Part shown: in pieces, positions 55,601 to 62,680 of the stretch | Position numbering within the stretch: position 1 is the first letter of the stretch | How the letters are laid out: the number at the start of each line of letters is the position of its first letter | NCBI GenBank assembly: GCA_022606425.2 | Contig: JAHDVF020001251.1 | Span: forward strand, 420,501-484,500 | DNA length: 64,000 nt | Direction of reading: 5' to 3' | DNA from: Lepidostoma basale | Taxonomy: Eukaryota > Arthropoda > Insecta > Trichoptera > Lepidostomatidae | Translations under genes and position numbers: made by a program | Notes under the pieces: generated by a model | The model's input: only the letters and a program-made list of their open reading frames with translations | Database searches by the model: none | What the model was told of the DNA's origin: nothing

Positions 55601-57870
55601 AAGCATTCTCAGGGTAAATAGGATTATTAGGGTAAATAGCATTCTCAGTATGAATAGCATTCTGTGGGTTAATAGCATTCTAATAGTAAATCGCCATTAT
55701 TTCATGTATGAACAAGTTATCGGTTCATTTCCTCAGGTCCACACCAAGTTCTCGAACCTGCGCAAGTTCATGGAGCACCTGGAGAACTGCAACTACGCCG
55801 TGGAGCTGGGCAGGCAGAGCAAGTTCTCGCTGGTGGGCATCGCGGGCACCGATATCCGCGAGGGCAACACCACCCTCACGCTGGCCCTCATCTGGCAGCT
55901 GATGAGGGCCTACACCCTCTCTGTCCTGACGAGGCTCGCCAACACCGGCAACCCCATCATCGAGAAGGAAATCGTGCAGTGGGTCAACAGGAAACTCGAG
56001 AGCGCCGGCAAGAGGAGCAGGATCAAGGGATTCAATGTAATTTACACTTCCTTTGCATTTAACACTTTAACTTTTTGAACCCCCTACAAACATAATTATG
56101 GCTGGCAAATAATTTATGAACGCTAGGGGTTTTTATAGTATATTTTGGTTTGCACTAACGAAAAACTTCAAAGCATTGTCACTAGCAAAATTTTACCGCT
56201 TTGTAGGGCGCTATCACTGCACGTCAATTTGTCAGTACGCATTTGAGATTTTTGTATTGCTTCCGTGCGGCGATTTGGAGCATAAAATAAATTATGGCCT
56301 CTTTCTCTATTCTAGTTATTATATATGTTATTAATAGTCGTCCAAAGAGCAATGTTGGACATGGATGGACATGGAAACAGATGGATTGCACGATCATTAT
56401 GCTGGATTTTTTTTCAGGATGAAGTAATCGCCGAGGGAACGGTGGTTCTGGACCTCATCGACGCCATCAAGCCCGGCACCATCAATTATGACCTGGTGCA
56501 GAACGGCAAGACCCCCGAGGTAATAATCGTCAATATGATCTTTCACAAATGAATTTATGCCTGAATTACCTTGATCTCTATCATGCCTTTTCGTTAAAAT
56601 TTTACATTCATATCTGATTGAAGAGAAGATCGAAGTCCAAATCCAATTATAATTAATTTAAAAGTTAAATATTTTTCGACATTTTATTTATTTTATTTAC
56701 CATTTGTATGCAATTAATACTTTGTGTGCATTAACACGTTATGTGATATGTTCACTTTATGTGCAATTGTAACTTTGTGTGCAATTGTCACTTTTTGAAC
56801 AACTATCACTTTGTGAGCAACTATCACTTTGTGAGCAACTATCACTCTCTGTGCAATTCACTTAGTGAGCAACTATCACTTTGTGAGCAACTATCACTCT
56901 CTGTGCAATTCACTTAGTGAGCAACTATCACTTTGTGAGCAACTATCACTCTCTGTGCAATTCACTTAGTGAGCAACTATCACTTTGTGAGCAACTATCA
57001 CTCTCTGTGCAATTCACTTAGTGAGCAACTATCACTTTGTGAGCAACTATCACTCTCTGTGCAATTCACTTAGTGAGCAACTATCACTTTGTGAGCAACT
57101 ATCACTCTCTGTGCAATTCACTTAGTGAGCAACTATCACTTTGTGAGCAACTATCACTCTCTGTGCAATTCACTTAGTGAGCAACTATCACTTTGTGAGC
57201 AACTATCACTCTCTGTGCAATTCACTTAGTGAGCAACTATCACTTTGTGAGCAACTATCACTTTGTGTGCAACTATCACTTTGTGAGCAACTATCACTTT
57301 CTGAGCAACTATTTTTTTGTGCGGGAAACATGTTTTTTTGTGTAATTTTACAATAACGGTAAACACAAATTTGGTTTAGAAGAATAGGAATGGAGGAGGC
57401 TCCTGGATTCACTCGGTCTCCCTGCTATTTCTAGTTCCATTTACATCGTTAACATATCCTTTTTACCATTCTTTCTTCATTCTCTTTTTTCATGTGTCCA
57501 AACCATATTTTTGATCGTTTAATTATTCACTTCTTATATTTTCATTCGACACTATCATACACAGAATTTTACACACATTCGTCTAAGAAATTTCATTTCT
57601 ACTGTCTGTGGGATATTTATGAGAATAAAATGTTTTTAATTTAATGCGTTATTAATTTTTTTTTATCTCGATTTGACGCAGGACCAGTTGGCAAACGCCA
57701 AGTACGCGATATCCATGGCCAGGAGATGCGGCGCCAGGGTGTACGCGCTGCCCGAGGACATCACCGAAAGGAAACCGCAAATGCTGATGACCCTCTTCGC
57801 CTGCCTCATGGCCCTCGACTACATCCCCACCATGGAGGCCCCGGTGATCCAGCCGAGGACCGTGGAATAG
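43525..57870 (+). CDS. Fim: Fimbrin/plastin, actin-bundling protein (11 exons visible, 5' end missing)
   Basis: Joined exons: 43525-43611, 45002-45206, 49145-49298, 50113-50276, 51272-51381, 52495-52689, 53755-53968, 54311-54441, 55737-56036, 56418-56519, 57682-57870. All introns are GT-AG and the phases fit throughout, giving 616 residues and a TAG stop. Family members are about 630 residues, so only the N-terminus is missing. Layout in my numbering: canonical EF-hand loop at 2-13 (D, N, D, Y, D, E at the ligand positions), degenerate second EF-hand at about 33-63, CH1 about 107-222 (AFSGWIN ... [11 protein letters not shown]), CH2 about 250-353 (LLRWVNHHL ... LAFVANLF), CH3 about 377-485 (TYRNWIN ... 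[13 protein letters not shown]), CH4 about 497-598 (IVQWVNRKL ... MTLFACLM). Fimbrins are cytoplasmic and crosslink parallel F-actin through two CH-pair domains; calcium binding at the EF-hands tunes this in the family. Exons are GC-rich; introns are AT-rich and full of repeats. The symbol follows the Drosophila orthologue. Confidence 0.97.
43835..44160 (+). mobile_element. SINE type 1 interrupted by a group G LINE piece
   Basis: cgtggtcgagtagcaagtgc head, cacactgtctttggtctggt body. The tail ttgtatacag is followed by 44018-44142 (minus group G, cgaagcgatcatgttcagaa) and resumes tatacagtaattgggt. The repeated tatacag fits a short target duplication. Confidence 0.75.
44155..44849 (-). mobile_element. 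RTE-like LINE group D, long 3' coding fragment
   Basis: The minus frame 44849-44172 (225 codons, open) encodes [80 protein letters not shown] and [20 protein letters not shown], then [18 protein letters not shown]. This is the region after the YADD box of an RTE-type element. The unbroken frame suggests a recent insertion. It is antisense inside fimbrin intron 1. Confidence 0.88.
45002..45206 (+). CDS. Fim: Fimbrin exon: degenerate EF-hand 2 and linker
   Basis: 205 bases from acceptor tttctcatcag to donor gtagta, ending in phase 1. It encodes VRCMIDDQ, a stretch rich in S, N, G and A, then [10 protein letters not shown]. The acidic 12-residue loop expected for EF-hand 2 is not there; an insert-like segment occupies its place, while the exit helix is kept. 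It ends in the linker [16 protein letters not shown]. Confidence 0.95.
45265..45660 (-). mobile_element. LINE family A3 in fimbrin intron 2
   Basis: caacaacaaaccatcacgcc tail; the minus strand encodes [20 protein letters not shown] and [20 protein letters not shown] with several deletions. Confidence 0.75.
45742..45773 (-). ncRNA. Decayed hammerhead-like motif
   Basis: Minus strand: TTGATAA, imperfect GATTAC...GTAACC hairpin, GAAAC, ATGTC. Confidence 0.35.
46386..46421 (+). ncRNA. Hammerhead-ribozyme-like motif, best core
   Basis: CTGATGA (46386-46392), T, GCTTAA...TTAGC hairpin, GAAAC (46410-46414), then AGCTGTC: an AC/GT mini-stem around AGCT and a GTC cleavage triplet at 46419-46421. Confidence 0.5.
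46790..47475 (+). mobile_element. LINE family A1 copy with rearranged front
   Basis: 46793-46895 holds the [13 protein letters not shown] segment, then the sequence jumps back to an earlier region: the frame 46883-47371 encodes [40 protein letters not shown] and [20 protein letters not shown]. The tail is decayed (gatggtcagtcagtc). Confidence 0.82.
47830..48550 (+). mobile_element. Mixed LINE A, LINE B and SINE fragments
   Basis: 47830-47915 minus A1 scrap; 47935-48145 plus group B (agactggtacggtcatttcc, [19 protein letters not shown]); 48180-48270 A1 scrap; 48271-48435 SINE type 1 body and tail without head; 48455-48560 A1 tail. Confidence 0.65.
48600..49095 (+). mobile_element. LINE family A2 just before a fimbrin exon
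   Basis: The frame 48686-48988 encodes [60 protein letters not shown]; a stop replaces the RC of the VRCM box. It ends acggcacgatggttagttag, about 50 bases before the acceptor at 49144. Confidence 0.82.
49145..49298 (+). CDS. Fim: Fimbrin exon: start of CH1
   Basis: 154 bases between acceptor tttttcag and donor gtgagt, joined in phase 1 and leaving in phase 2. It encodes the [17 protein letters not shown] start of the first calponin-homology domain and ends in KLKDGLIL, the conserved core before the split cysteine codon. Confidence 0.96.
49575..50075. repeat. Fimbrin intron 3 minisatellite
   Basis: Degenerate 30-40 base unit built on atatggaaaacaatgttt and agattttgtcaaaat, about 13 copies, filling most of the 814 base intron. 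Confidence 0.75.
50113..50276 (+). CDS. Fim: Fimbrin exon: centre of CH1
   Basis: 164 bases from acceptor ggatatttcag to donor gtgggt. It encodes [18 protein letters not shown] and [20 protein letters not shown], strongly conserved in animal plastins. It completes the split TGC and leaves a split GGC codon. Confidence 0.97.
50295..50910 (-). mobile_element. Jockey-like LINE group G, longest coding copy, fimbrin intron 4
   Basis: The minus frame 50906-50424 (160 codons, open) encodes [60 protein letters not shown] and [20 protein letters not shown]: the C-terminal region of jockey/CR1-type reverse transcriptases (W-S-P-Y ... [10 protein letters not shown]). The 3' end aaatcaaatcaat marks the (ATTTG)n tail at 50297. 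Confidence 0.85.
50940..51215 (-). mobile_element. RTE-like LINE group C fragment, fimbrin intron 4
   Basis: Minus strand: [40 protein letters not shown] and [20 protein letters not shown], the same tail as 28440-28830. Confidence 0.8.
51272..51381 (+). CDS. Fim: Fimbrin exon: end of CH1 and linker
   Basis: 110 bases from acceptor ccggtttcag to donor gtgagt. It encodes [19 protein letters not shown], the last CH1 helix, then the linker to CH2 ending LLMDD. Phase 0 at the 3' side. Confidence 0.96.
51800..52440 (+). mobile_element. LINE group F 3' coding fragment, fimbrin intron 5
   Basis: [20 protein letters not shown], then in another frame [40 protein letters not shown] and [23 protein letters not shown]: a further RTE/CR1-like C-terminal tail. 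One frameshift near 52070. The other copy is 58155-58515 (minus). Confidence 0.8.
52495..52689 (+). CDS. Fim: Fimbrin exon: first half of CH2
   Basis: 195 bases (65 codons) between acceptor tctcaacag and donor gtaagc. It starts [20 protein letters not shown], the opening of CH2, and runs to [19 protein letters not shown]. Confidence 0.96.
52905..53745. repeat. Fimbrin intron 6 minisatellite, 42 bp unit
   Basis: Unit gttgataaacatggatgata plus aatatattcggctttcggtt; starts at 53032, 53074 and 53116 are exactly 42 apart, with shorter hybrid units between. About 19 copies. Because 42 is a multiple of 3 the unit reads open on both strands. It runs to within 10 bases of the acceptor at 53754. Confidence 0.92.
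53755..53968 (+). CDS. Fim: Fimbrin exon: second half of CH2 and link between actin-binding halves
   Basis: 214 bases from acceptor tttgtttcag to donor gtgagt. It encodes [38 protein letters not shown] and [12 protein letters not shown], closing CH2, then the acidic linker to CH3. The 42-base intron array runs to within a few bases of its acceptor. Confidence 0.96.
53990..54215 (+). mobile_element. LINE tails in fimbrin intron 7
   Basis: 54025-54117 is a group G tail (aaatcaaataagtttatttt, aaactgatttgt). 54118-54215 is a family A3 end (gaacgtggaggaagctagag, gtgtggcggtccattccctc). Confidence 0.7.
54311..54441 (+). CDS. Fim: Fimbrin exon: first part of CH3
   Basis: 131 bases from acceptor ctgttcgcag to donor gtgagt. 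It encodes [20 protein letters not shown] and the helix [14 protein letters not shown], the start of the second actin-binding half. Confidence 0.96.
54590..55710. repeat. Fimbrin intron 8 minisatellite, ~17 bp unit, 53 bp higher order
   Basis: Units of attagggtaaatagc and attctcagggtaaatagc. The taaaagcattctc marker recurs at 55104, 55157, 55210 and 55260. It covers nearly the whole 1295 base intron and is split by the element 54771-54975. Confidence 0.9.
54771..54975 (-). mobile_element. Non-autonomous element sharing family A tail, copy 5, inside the intron 8 array
   Basis: (aact)n, aaccatcacgccgtctcccc, gagacgcggtgtgatgggtt, ataggcatctcccgcgcaca, ending at aaaataaatttaac. gtaaatcgcat before and gtaaatcaca after fit a decayed target duplication. 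Confidence 0.82.
55737..56036 (+). CDS. Fim: Fimbrin exon: rest of CH3 and start of CH4
   Basis: Exactly 100 codons from acceptor atttcctcag to donor gtaatt. It encodes [20 protein letters not shown] and [15 protein letters not shown] of CH3, then [18 protein letters not shown] opening CH4. It is markedly GC-rich beside the AT-rich minisatellite intron before it. Confidence 0.97.
56037..56417 (+). other. Fimbrin intron 9, no repeats recognised
   Basis: 381 bases, AT-rich; the only larger intron without an evident transposon fragment or tandem array. Confidence 0.6.
56418..56519 (+). CDS. Fim: Fimbrin exon: centre of CH4
   Basis: 34 codons between acceptor ttttttttcag and donor gtaata. It encodes [19 protein letters not shown], a hallmark block of plastin CH4. 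Confidence 0.96.
56715..57320. repeat. Fimbrin intron 10 minisatellite, exact 52 bp unit
   Basis: Unit = cacttagtgagcaactat + cactttgtgagcaactat + cactctctgtgcaatt (52). Starts at 56859, 56911, 56963, 57015, 57067, 57119, 57171 and 57223, with almost no differences. 18-base subunits flank it on both sides. The near-perfect identity implies recent expansion or homogenisation. Confidence 0.95.
57415..57605 (-). mobile_element. LINE family A1 scrap in fimbrin intron 10
   Basis: ctatttctagttccatttac to cattcgtctaagaaatttca: the NRGR to MRSLRR region with internal deletions. Confidence 0.65.
57682..57870 (+). CDS. Fim: Fimbrin terminal coding exon
   Basis: 63 codons including TAG, after acceptor tttgacgcag. 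It encodes [20 protein letters not shown] and [10 protein letters not shown], the last helices of CH4. An 18-residue tail after that helix ([10 protein letters not shown]...) is about ten residues longer than the short basic tail of vertebrate plastins. Confidence 0.96.
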   Translation, partial: DQLANAKYAISMARRCGARVYALPEDITERKPQMLMTLFACLMALDYIPTMEAPVIQPRTVE

Positions 57871-58154
57871 ACACGAACGTCGTCACGCTACGTCAATTAT
57901 TCCAATGCGATATTAACATGTATTTAAAATCATTCATTTCTTTACTCGTCAAATCATTCCAGCGGCAATTATTCTTTTTTTCAGTCGTATTCCTCGTGAT
58001 TGAGGGTAGTGTCCATCCTGTAAACTATTGACATGGCGCGCCATGCGCTCCTGTCACCCGTCAGTCTCCAGGCTGCAGCTAATGAGAGACCAGTCAGATC
58101 CCTGATTTGATCGGATCATGATGATAGGCTTTTCAAGGTTGTCCTGATCTCTCC
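57871..58154 (+). other. Fimbrin 3' UTR and downstream stretch
   Basis: AT-rich sequence after the stop. No AATAAA hexamer is evident in the first 200 bases, so the polyadenylation site could not be placed. From about 58020 the base composition changes and the sequence looks like repeat debris. Confidence 0.4.
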
Positions 58155-58515
58155 TGGCTTCTTCTTCTTCTTTTTGTCCTGTCACACCTCTGCGGTGCAT
58201 AGGGCCTCAAGGAACCTTCTCCACCCGACTCTATCGCATGCCTGATGCCTAACATCATCCTAAGAGACTGCTGCTTTAACCTCGTCTTGCAGGTCTCTTC
58301 TCCAGGTGGCTCTAGGTCTGCCACGCTTTCTCTTTCCCCCCATAGGCGACCAGTCTAGTGCGCCCTGAGCGATGCAGGCTGGGTTCCGTCTCAGAGTGTG
58401 ACCGATCCGCTGCTATTTGCGTCTAGCGACTTGTTCTCTGATTGGCTTTTCGTCTGCCATGGTCCAGAGAACGGTATTTGATACCGTTTGGGTCCAATAG
58501 ATTTTGAATATTGAG
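58155..58515 (-). mobile_element. LINE group F 3' fragment
   Basis: Minus strand: [20 protein letters not shown], then [20 protein letters not shown] and the [17 protein letters not shown] box; (GAA)n at the end (read cttcttcttcttt). Confidence 0.75.
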
Positions 58516-58569
58516 CGAAGGCACCTATTTATATACACCTGGAGTTTACCAATAATGCAGGAATTATAA

Positions 58570-58800
58570 TAAGAACAATTTTATATGCGAGGTCGTGGAT
58601 ATCGTTAGGTGGGGAAAGCGAAGGAGAAGATGCTGGTATGCACACGTGAGGAGAATGGATCCATCCAGACTCCCCTTTTAAGTGTTGCACGGCCAACCCC
58701 AAGTTAGACCACCAAAGAGACGGATCAACAGCTGTGATTCCACCTCGCAGGAGGCCAATTCCTCTTAAGAAACAGGCCACTAGAAAGAAGACGAAGAAGA
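58570..58800 (+). mobile_element. LINE group B 3' end
   Basis: Encodes DIVRWGKRRRRCWYAHVRRM DPSRL-type residues, RPPKRRINSCDSTSQEAN, and ends gaaagaagacgaagaagac, the (GAA)n tail. Confidence 0.7.
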
Positions 58801-59010
58801 CATTATTAACCTGTCATTTAATGGTGTAGCAAATTCGCTATAAACCGAATAATTGTACTCTACACTCCACATTCCCATCTACCTATTAAGGTACACAAGC
58901 CATCGCATTCAATATAATATTGTTTTTTTGACTGGGTGACCGGTCTGTCGTTGCCAGCCAGTCTGGCGAAACCGGTCACTGTCGAAATAAAGACAAGTTT
59001 GGAAGTAGTT
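58801..59010 (+). repeat. Unassigned stretch ending in a hammerhead-like element end
   Basis: 58945-58977: CTGTCGT (two core changes), GCC...GGC hairpin, GAAAC, CGGTC, then actgtcgaaataaagacaag. The same motif as 15264 and 17030. 59011-59310 shows nothing recognisable. Confidence 0.45.
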
Positions 59011-59314
59011 TTGATAACAGACGTATTTTTTTAAATATCTGTGAACGTTCCTTGGTGAATTGACGTGATTTCGTTTCGATTAAAAAAAAAGTATCGACGA
59101 AGGCAAAGGTTTCGTCGAAGATTTTAACCGTATTCTGGTGATTTTGCATCGAGCATTTGATAATTTGTACCATTTTTTATTATTATTATTATTTACTTTT
59201 ATATATAACATTAAAATTAAGTATAATAATATATCATATTGTAGTCTATATAACGCATTTCGTCTCTGTAATTCGTCATTTTGTTCCATTAATCAAAATA
59301 TTTTTGAAACGACG

Positions 59315-59448
59315 ACAAACCGTCATGCCGTTTCTCCGAAAGGGTACGCAGGGAGAATGAAGCGCCACCTCTCTAGCTTCCTCCACATTCGTACAGCGTC
59401 GTACACGTTACGTCGATTCTACTGGCTTTTAACGTGGTCGACCTGTAA
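59315..59448 (-). mobile_element. LINE family A3 3' scrap
   Basis: gacgacaaaccgtcatgccg, gaatgaagcgccacc-tctctagc and a degraded remainder. Confidence 0.6.
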
Positions 59449-59702
59449 TGACGACCTTCATGGCCGAGTGGTAAGTGCGTTGACTGCCACCCCGAAGGTT
59501 CCGGGTTCGATTCCCGGCGAGGGCAGTGTGATTGTCACACTGTCTTTGGTCTGGTGTAGAATTCACGCAACAATAAAATGGCGATAGATTAGCTACCTAT
59601 CGCATGTCACGAGAATCACTATGATAGCTATAATACCCTTTACATGGATTTGGCTCATGCTGTCATGATGTAAAGAGCGATTCAACAAAATAATAATAAT
59701 AT
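59449..59702 (+). mobile_element. tRNA-derived SINE type 2, complete
   Basis: Head catggccgagtggtaagtgc with B-box gggttcgattcccggc, body cacactgtctttggtctggt and acaataaaatggcgatagat, tail ccctttacatggatttggct and ttcaacaaaataataata. The head has a good A-box (TGGCCGAGTGG). It is followed by a body rather than a 3' acceptor stem, so it is not a tRNA gene. Confidence 0.88.
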
Positions 59703-60130
59703 TTGGTTATACCATGTTTACCTCGGTCTTCCTCTACTCCGCGATCCATTCGCATCGTATACTTTCTTAACTGTATTTGATTTATTTGATCGTGCCACGA
59801 CAAATCAACGTGCGTGCACGACATGATGTATGAATGTTGAGGATTCGAGAATGAAATGTTTGGCAGTCCATTCTTTCTGCCTACCCCTTCGGAGAGACGG
59901 CTTGATGGTTAGTTTGTTCGTTGCTTTTTCTTAACCATTCTTTCTGCATCCATGCGTTCCATATGTACAAACCAACGCAATGATCCTATCATCATTTTGT
60001 TTGTAATGCTTCCTACCTGATTGCTTACCACACATGTGTCTTAGAGATCTCATCTTTACTGCATTTATTCTGCTCTCATCCTTCATAATATCAGAATCAT
60101 AAGGTTTGGAACCGAAACTCCATTGTGAAA
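59703..60130. mobile_element. LINE family A scraps, mixed orientation
   Basis: 59705-59775 minus A3 piece; 59785-59915 plus A1 tail (acgatgtatgaatgttgagg-like, gagacggcttgatggttag); 59930-60125 minus A3 piece to HNGVSVP. 60131-60400 is unassigned. Confidence 0.6.
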
Positions 60131-60399
60131 GTCCATTTTCGCTATCATTGATAAATTCTAGTTTCGAATAACAGTTTTTAAAGCTCCATTCACTTTGTTC
60201 TATGCACCGACCCTTCTTTTGACTTTTAAAATCACGAATAACGGAGACGAAAGCTTGTATTTAACACGTATATTAAGATTATAAGGAAACGGAATTGTCT
60301 TTCAAGACGTGATGTTAATATTTATTTTATTTTAATAACCCATAAAAAAAAACTACTTATATCAACCGGAATTAAAACAAACGTTAATTAATACAAATG

Positions 60400-60475
60400 A
60401 AAACGTCAGTTTTCTAGAAGTTTTATTATATTTTATGGGAATGACATGTTTCACCTTGCTAAGGCATTATATAGT
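60400..60475 (-). repeat. Repeat end with decayed hammerhead-like motif
   Basis: cagttttctagaagttttat and atgggaatgacatgtttcac match 15710-15760. The first box is lost (TATATAA). Confidence 0.4.
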
Positions 60476-60619
60476 TGTTTTTAAAGATTAAAACCAAGAA
60501 TTAAAATCAATGGTATCATAATTTATTTTACAAGATGGAATCTAGTGGTATCCAGGCTTGAATCCACGTCCCCTGGATCAGAAGCCAATCATTTTATCCC
60601 TTAGACCACTTTTATTTGT

Positions 60620-61130
60620 CTACAACAACAATAAACCATTACGTTGTTTCTCCGAAGGGATAGGCAGTGAGAATGGACACTGACACACCTCTCTAGATTC
60701 CTCCACATTCATACAACGAGTGTCATACATGTACGTCAATTTCTTTCGACTTCTTACATGACCAATAAAATTGGATTAATTTGGTCATGCCATGTTTTCT
60801 TTGGTCTACATCGACTACATTATCCATTTACATCGTATATGTATACTTTCTCCATCCATGCGCTCCATATGTCCGAACCAACGCAGCGATCCTTTCATAA
60901 TTTTGTTCTTCTTCTGCTCTACATCCCTTTTTTATTTGAGATTCTTTCATACATCGTTCTTCCATACATTCATCTTAGGGATCTTATTTATTCTGCTCTC
61001 AACCATTTTCCAACCACTGTGAACCATTTTCGCTTTCATTGATAAATTCTTGTTTCCAATAACTATTTTTAAAGCTCCATTCACTTTGTTACCCGCACCA
61101 ACCCTTTTCTCTGCTTGTTCTTCACTTTTG
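60620..61130 (-). mobile_element. LINE family A3 copy, degraded
   Basis: acaacaacaataaaccatta tail; tccatatgtccgaaccaacg and gcgatcctttcataattttg blocks; reaches NGALKIVIGNKNLSMKAKMV and [12 protein letters not shown] near 61100. Many lesions. Confidence 0.7.
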
Positions 61131-61154
61131 ATAGACTCAGAAGTCTGTTATTTC

Positions 61155-61410
61155 AGGCGGGTCCTCTTGAGACGCTAAAATCCAGCTTTCTCTCCACCGT
61201 TTCGGGGGTCTTCCTGGTCGGCGTTGTCCGTTTGGCGTTCCATGGAGAGCTATGGTGGGATCCTATTTGAGCTCATCCTTTCTACGTGTTGATGCCAGTA
61301 TCGCCGTCTTTGACGTCCCCATCTGACCACATCTTCGACCTCGCAGATTTCTCGGATTGCTGTATTCCTAACTCGTTCACGTAGGGTTTTGCCAGGTTTT
61401 TGTTTTCTGC
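61155..61410 (-). mobile_element. LINE group B fragment
   Basis: Minus strand: KTLRERVRNTAIREICEVED, VVRWGRQRRRYWHQHVERM and a GRPPKR-type box. Tail not preserved. 61411-61799 is unassigned. Confidence 0.65.
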
Positions 61411-61799
61411 TTGTTATTTCCATAAAATATAATAAATCATCTAGTTAACGGCCATTTTAATTCGTATTAATTATTTAATACGAAGTTTTACATCGTTATT
61501 CAAGAAAATATTAATAATAACGTAAGAACAAAACGTTAGCCGGATAAATTACACGCTGGGTTTATTAACGCTTTATGTACTAATACATTTGTAGTATCTA
61601 AGTATGAATTATTACGTTTAAAACCGTATCGAACTAAGCCAAACCCAGCCTTTATAGTCCTCCATATACCGGATAATGTATTATCTAGAATAAGATATGT
61701 AATTTTAAAATCAATTTGTTTTTTTACGGTCTTTTCAACGTTTACCGCGATTCAAACGCATGCAAAATTTCACAACACGCGAGATTAGAATCATATACT

Positions 61800-62300
61800 C
61801 GGATGGTGTTCTTGTACCGACTTTTGGAAGTGATGCATGAAAGGCAAAAGAAGGATGAAAATAGAATAAATACAGTTGAAATGAGATCTCTTAGATGATT
61901 GTGTCAAATGAAAATGTAAGAAGTGAATGCAGTGCGAATGAAAGTGTCATGAACAAAATAATGAATGGATCATTCAGATGGTTTGGACACATGGAAAGAA
62001 TGGTGGACCAGCCAGGTGGAGGATGTCGTGAGATGGGGCAGACAACGCAGAAGATACTGGAATGTGCACGTTCAGAGGATGGATCCCACCAGAATCCCAC
62101 ACGCTGTGGCGCATCAGATTCCTGCCGGCTGCCGTCCCCCCGGAAGACCGCCGAAGAGATGGAGAGATAGCTGGGAGTCAACTTCCTAAGTGAGGCCAAC
62201 CTGATTTCAGGAACAGACCAAAGGTCTATAAGGAGAAGAAGAAGAAAGAATGGTAAAAAAGTATATGTTAACGGGACTAGAAATAGAGGAAGACATTATT
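61800..62300 (+). mobile_element. LINE family A1 interrupted by LINE group B
   Basis: A1 runs 61800-62003 (RINTVEMRSLR, FRWFGHMERM) and resumes 62245-62300 (RMVKKYMLTGLEIEED). Between, 62004-62244 is a group B end (VEDVVRWGRQRRRYWNVHVQ, PPGRPPKRWRDSWESTS) with a (GAA)n tail. aaagaatgg is repeated at 61995-62003 and 62245-62253. Confidence 0.82.
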
Positions 62301-62319
62301 TCCTTGAATAATTATTTCA

Positions 62320-62680
62320 TTATTTCCTTGAATAATTCCTCAACAATCATACATCTTAACATGAATGCACGTCGATTTCTCTGACTTTTGACGTTGATTT
62401 GATCGTAACTCATTTTCTTCGGTTTTCTCCTATTTCTTCCTCCAATAACATTGTTTTTATTGACCATTCTTTCTTTCTCTGTGTCCAAACCATCTTAAAG
62501 AACCTTTCGTTATTTTTTTAAAGAATGCTTTCATTTGCCTTGTATTTGGCACTCTAAGAGATTCTACTTTTATTCATCTTTTGCCAGTTCCGTGCTTCAC
62601 TTCTATATATTGTTGTTTGCAAAACCATCGTGAAATGCTAACAACCATTTTCATTGCTTAAAAGATGACTTATTGTTTCA
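62320..62680 (-). mobile_element. LINE family A1, degraded
   Basis: cctcaacaatcatacatctt, gtgtccaaaccatcttaaag and ttgccagttccgtgcttcac blocks, no intact frame. 62681-63290 is unassigned. Confidence 0.6.

Noticed and set aside
56859..57274. CRISPR array
   Set aside because: The 52 bp units are continuous with no unique spacers, inside an animal intron.
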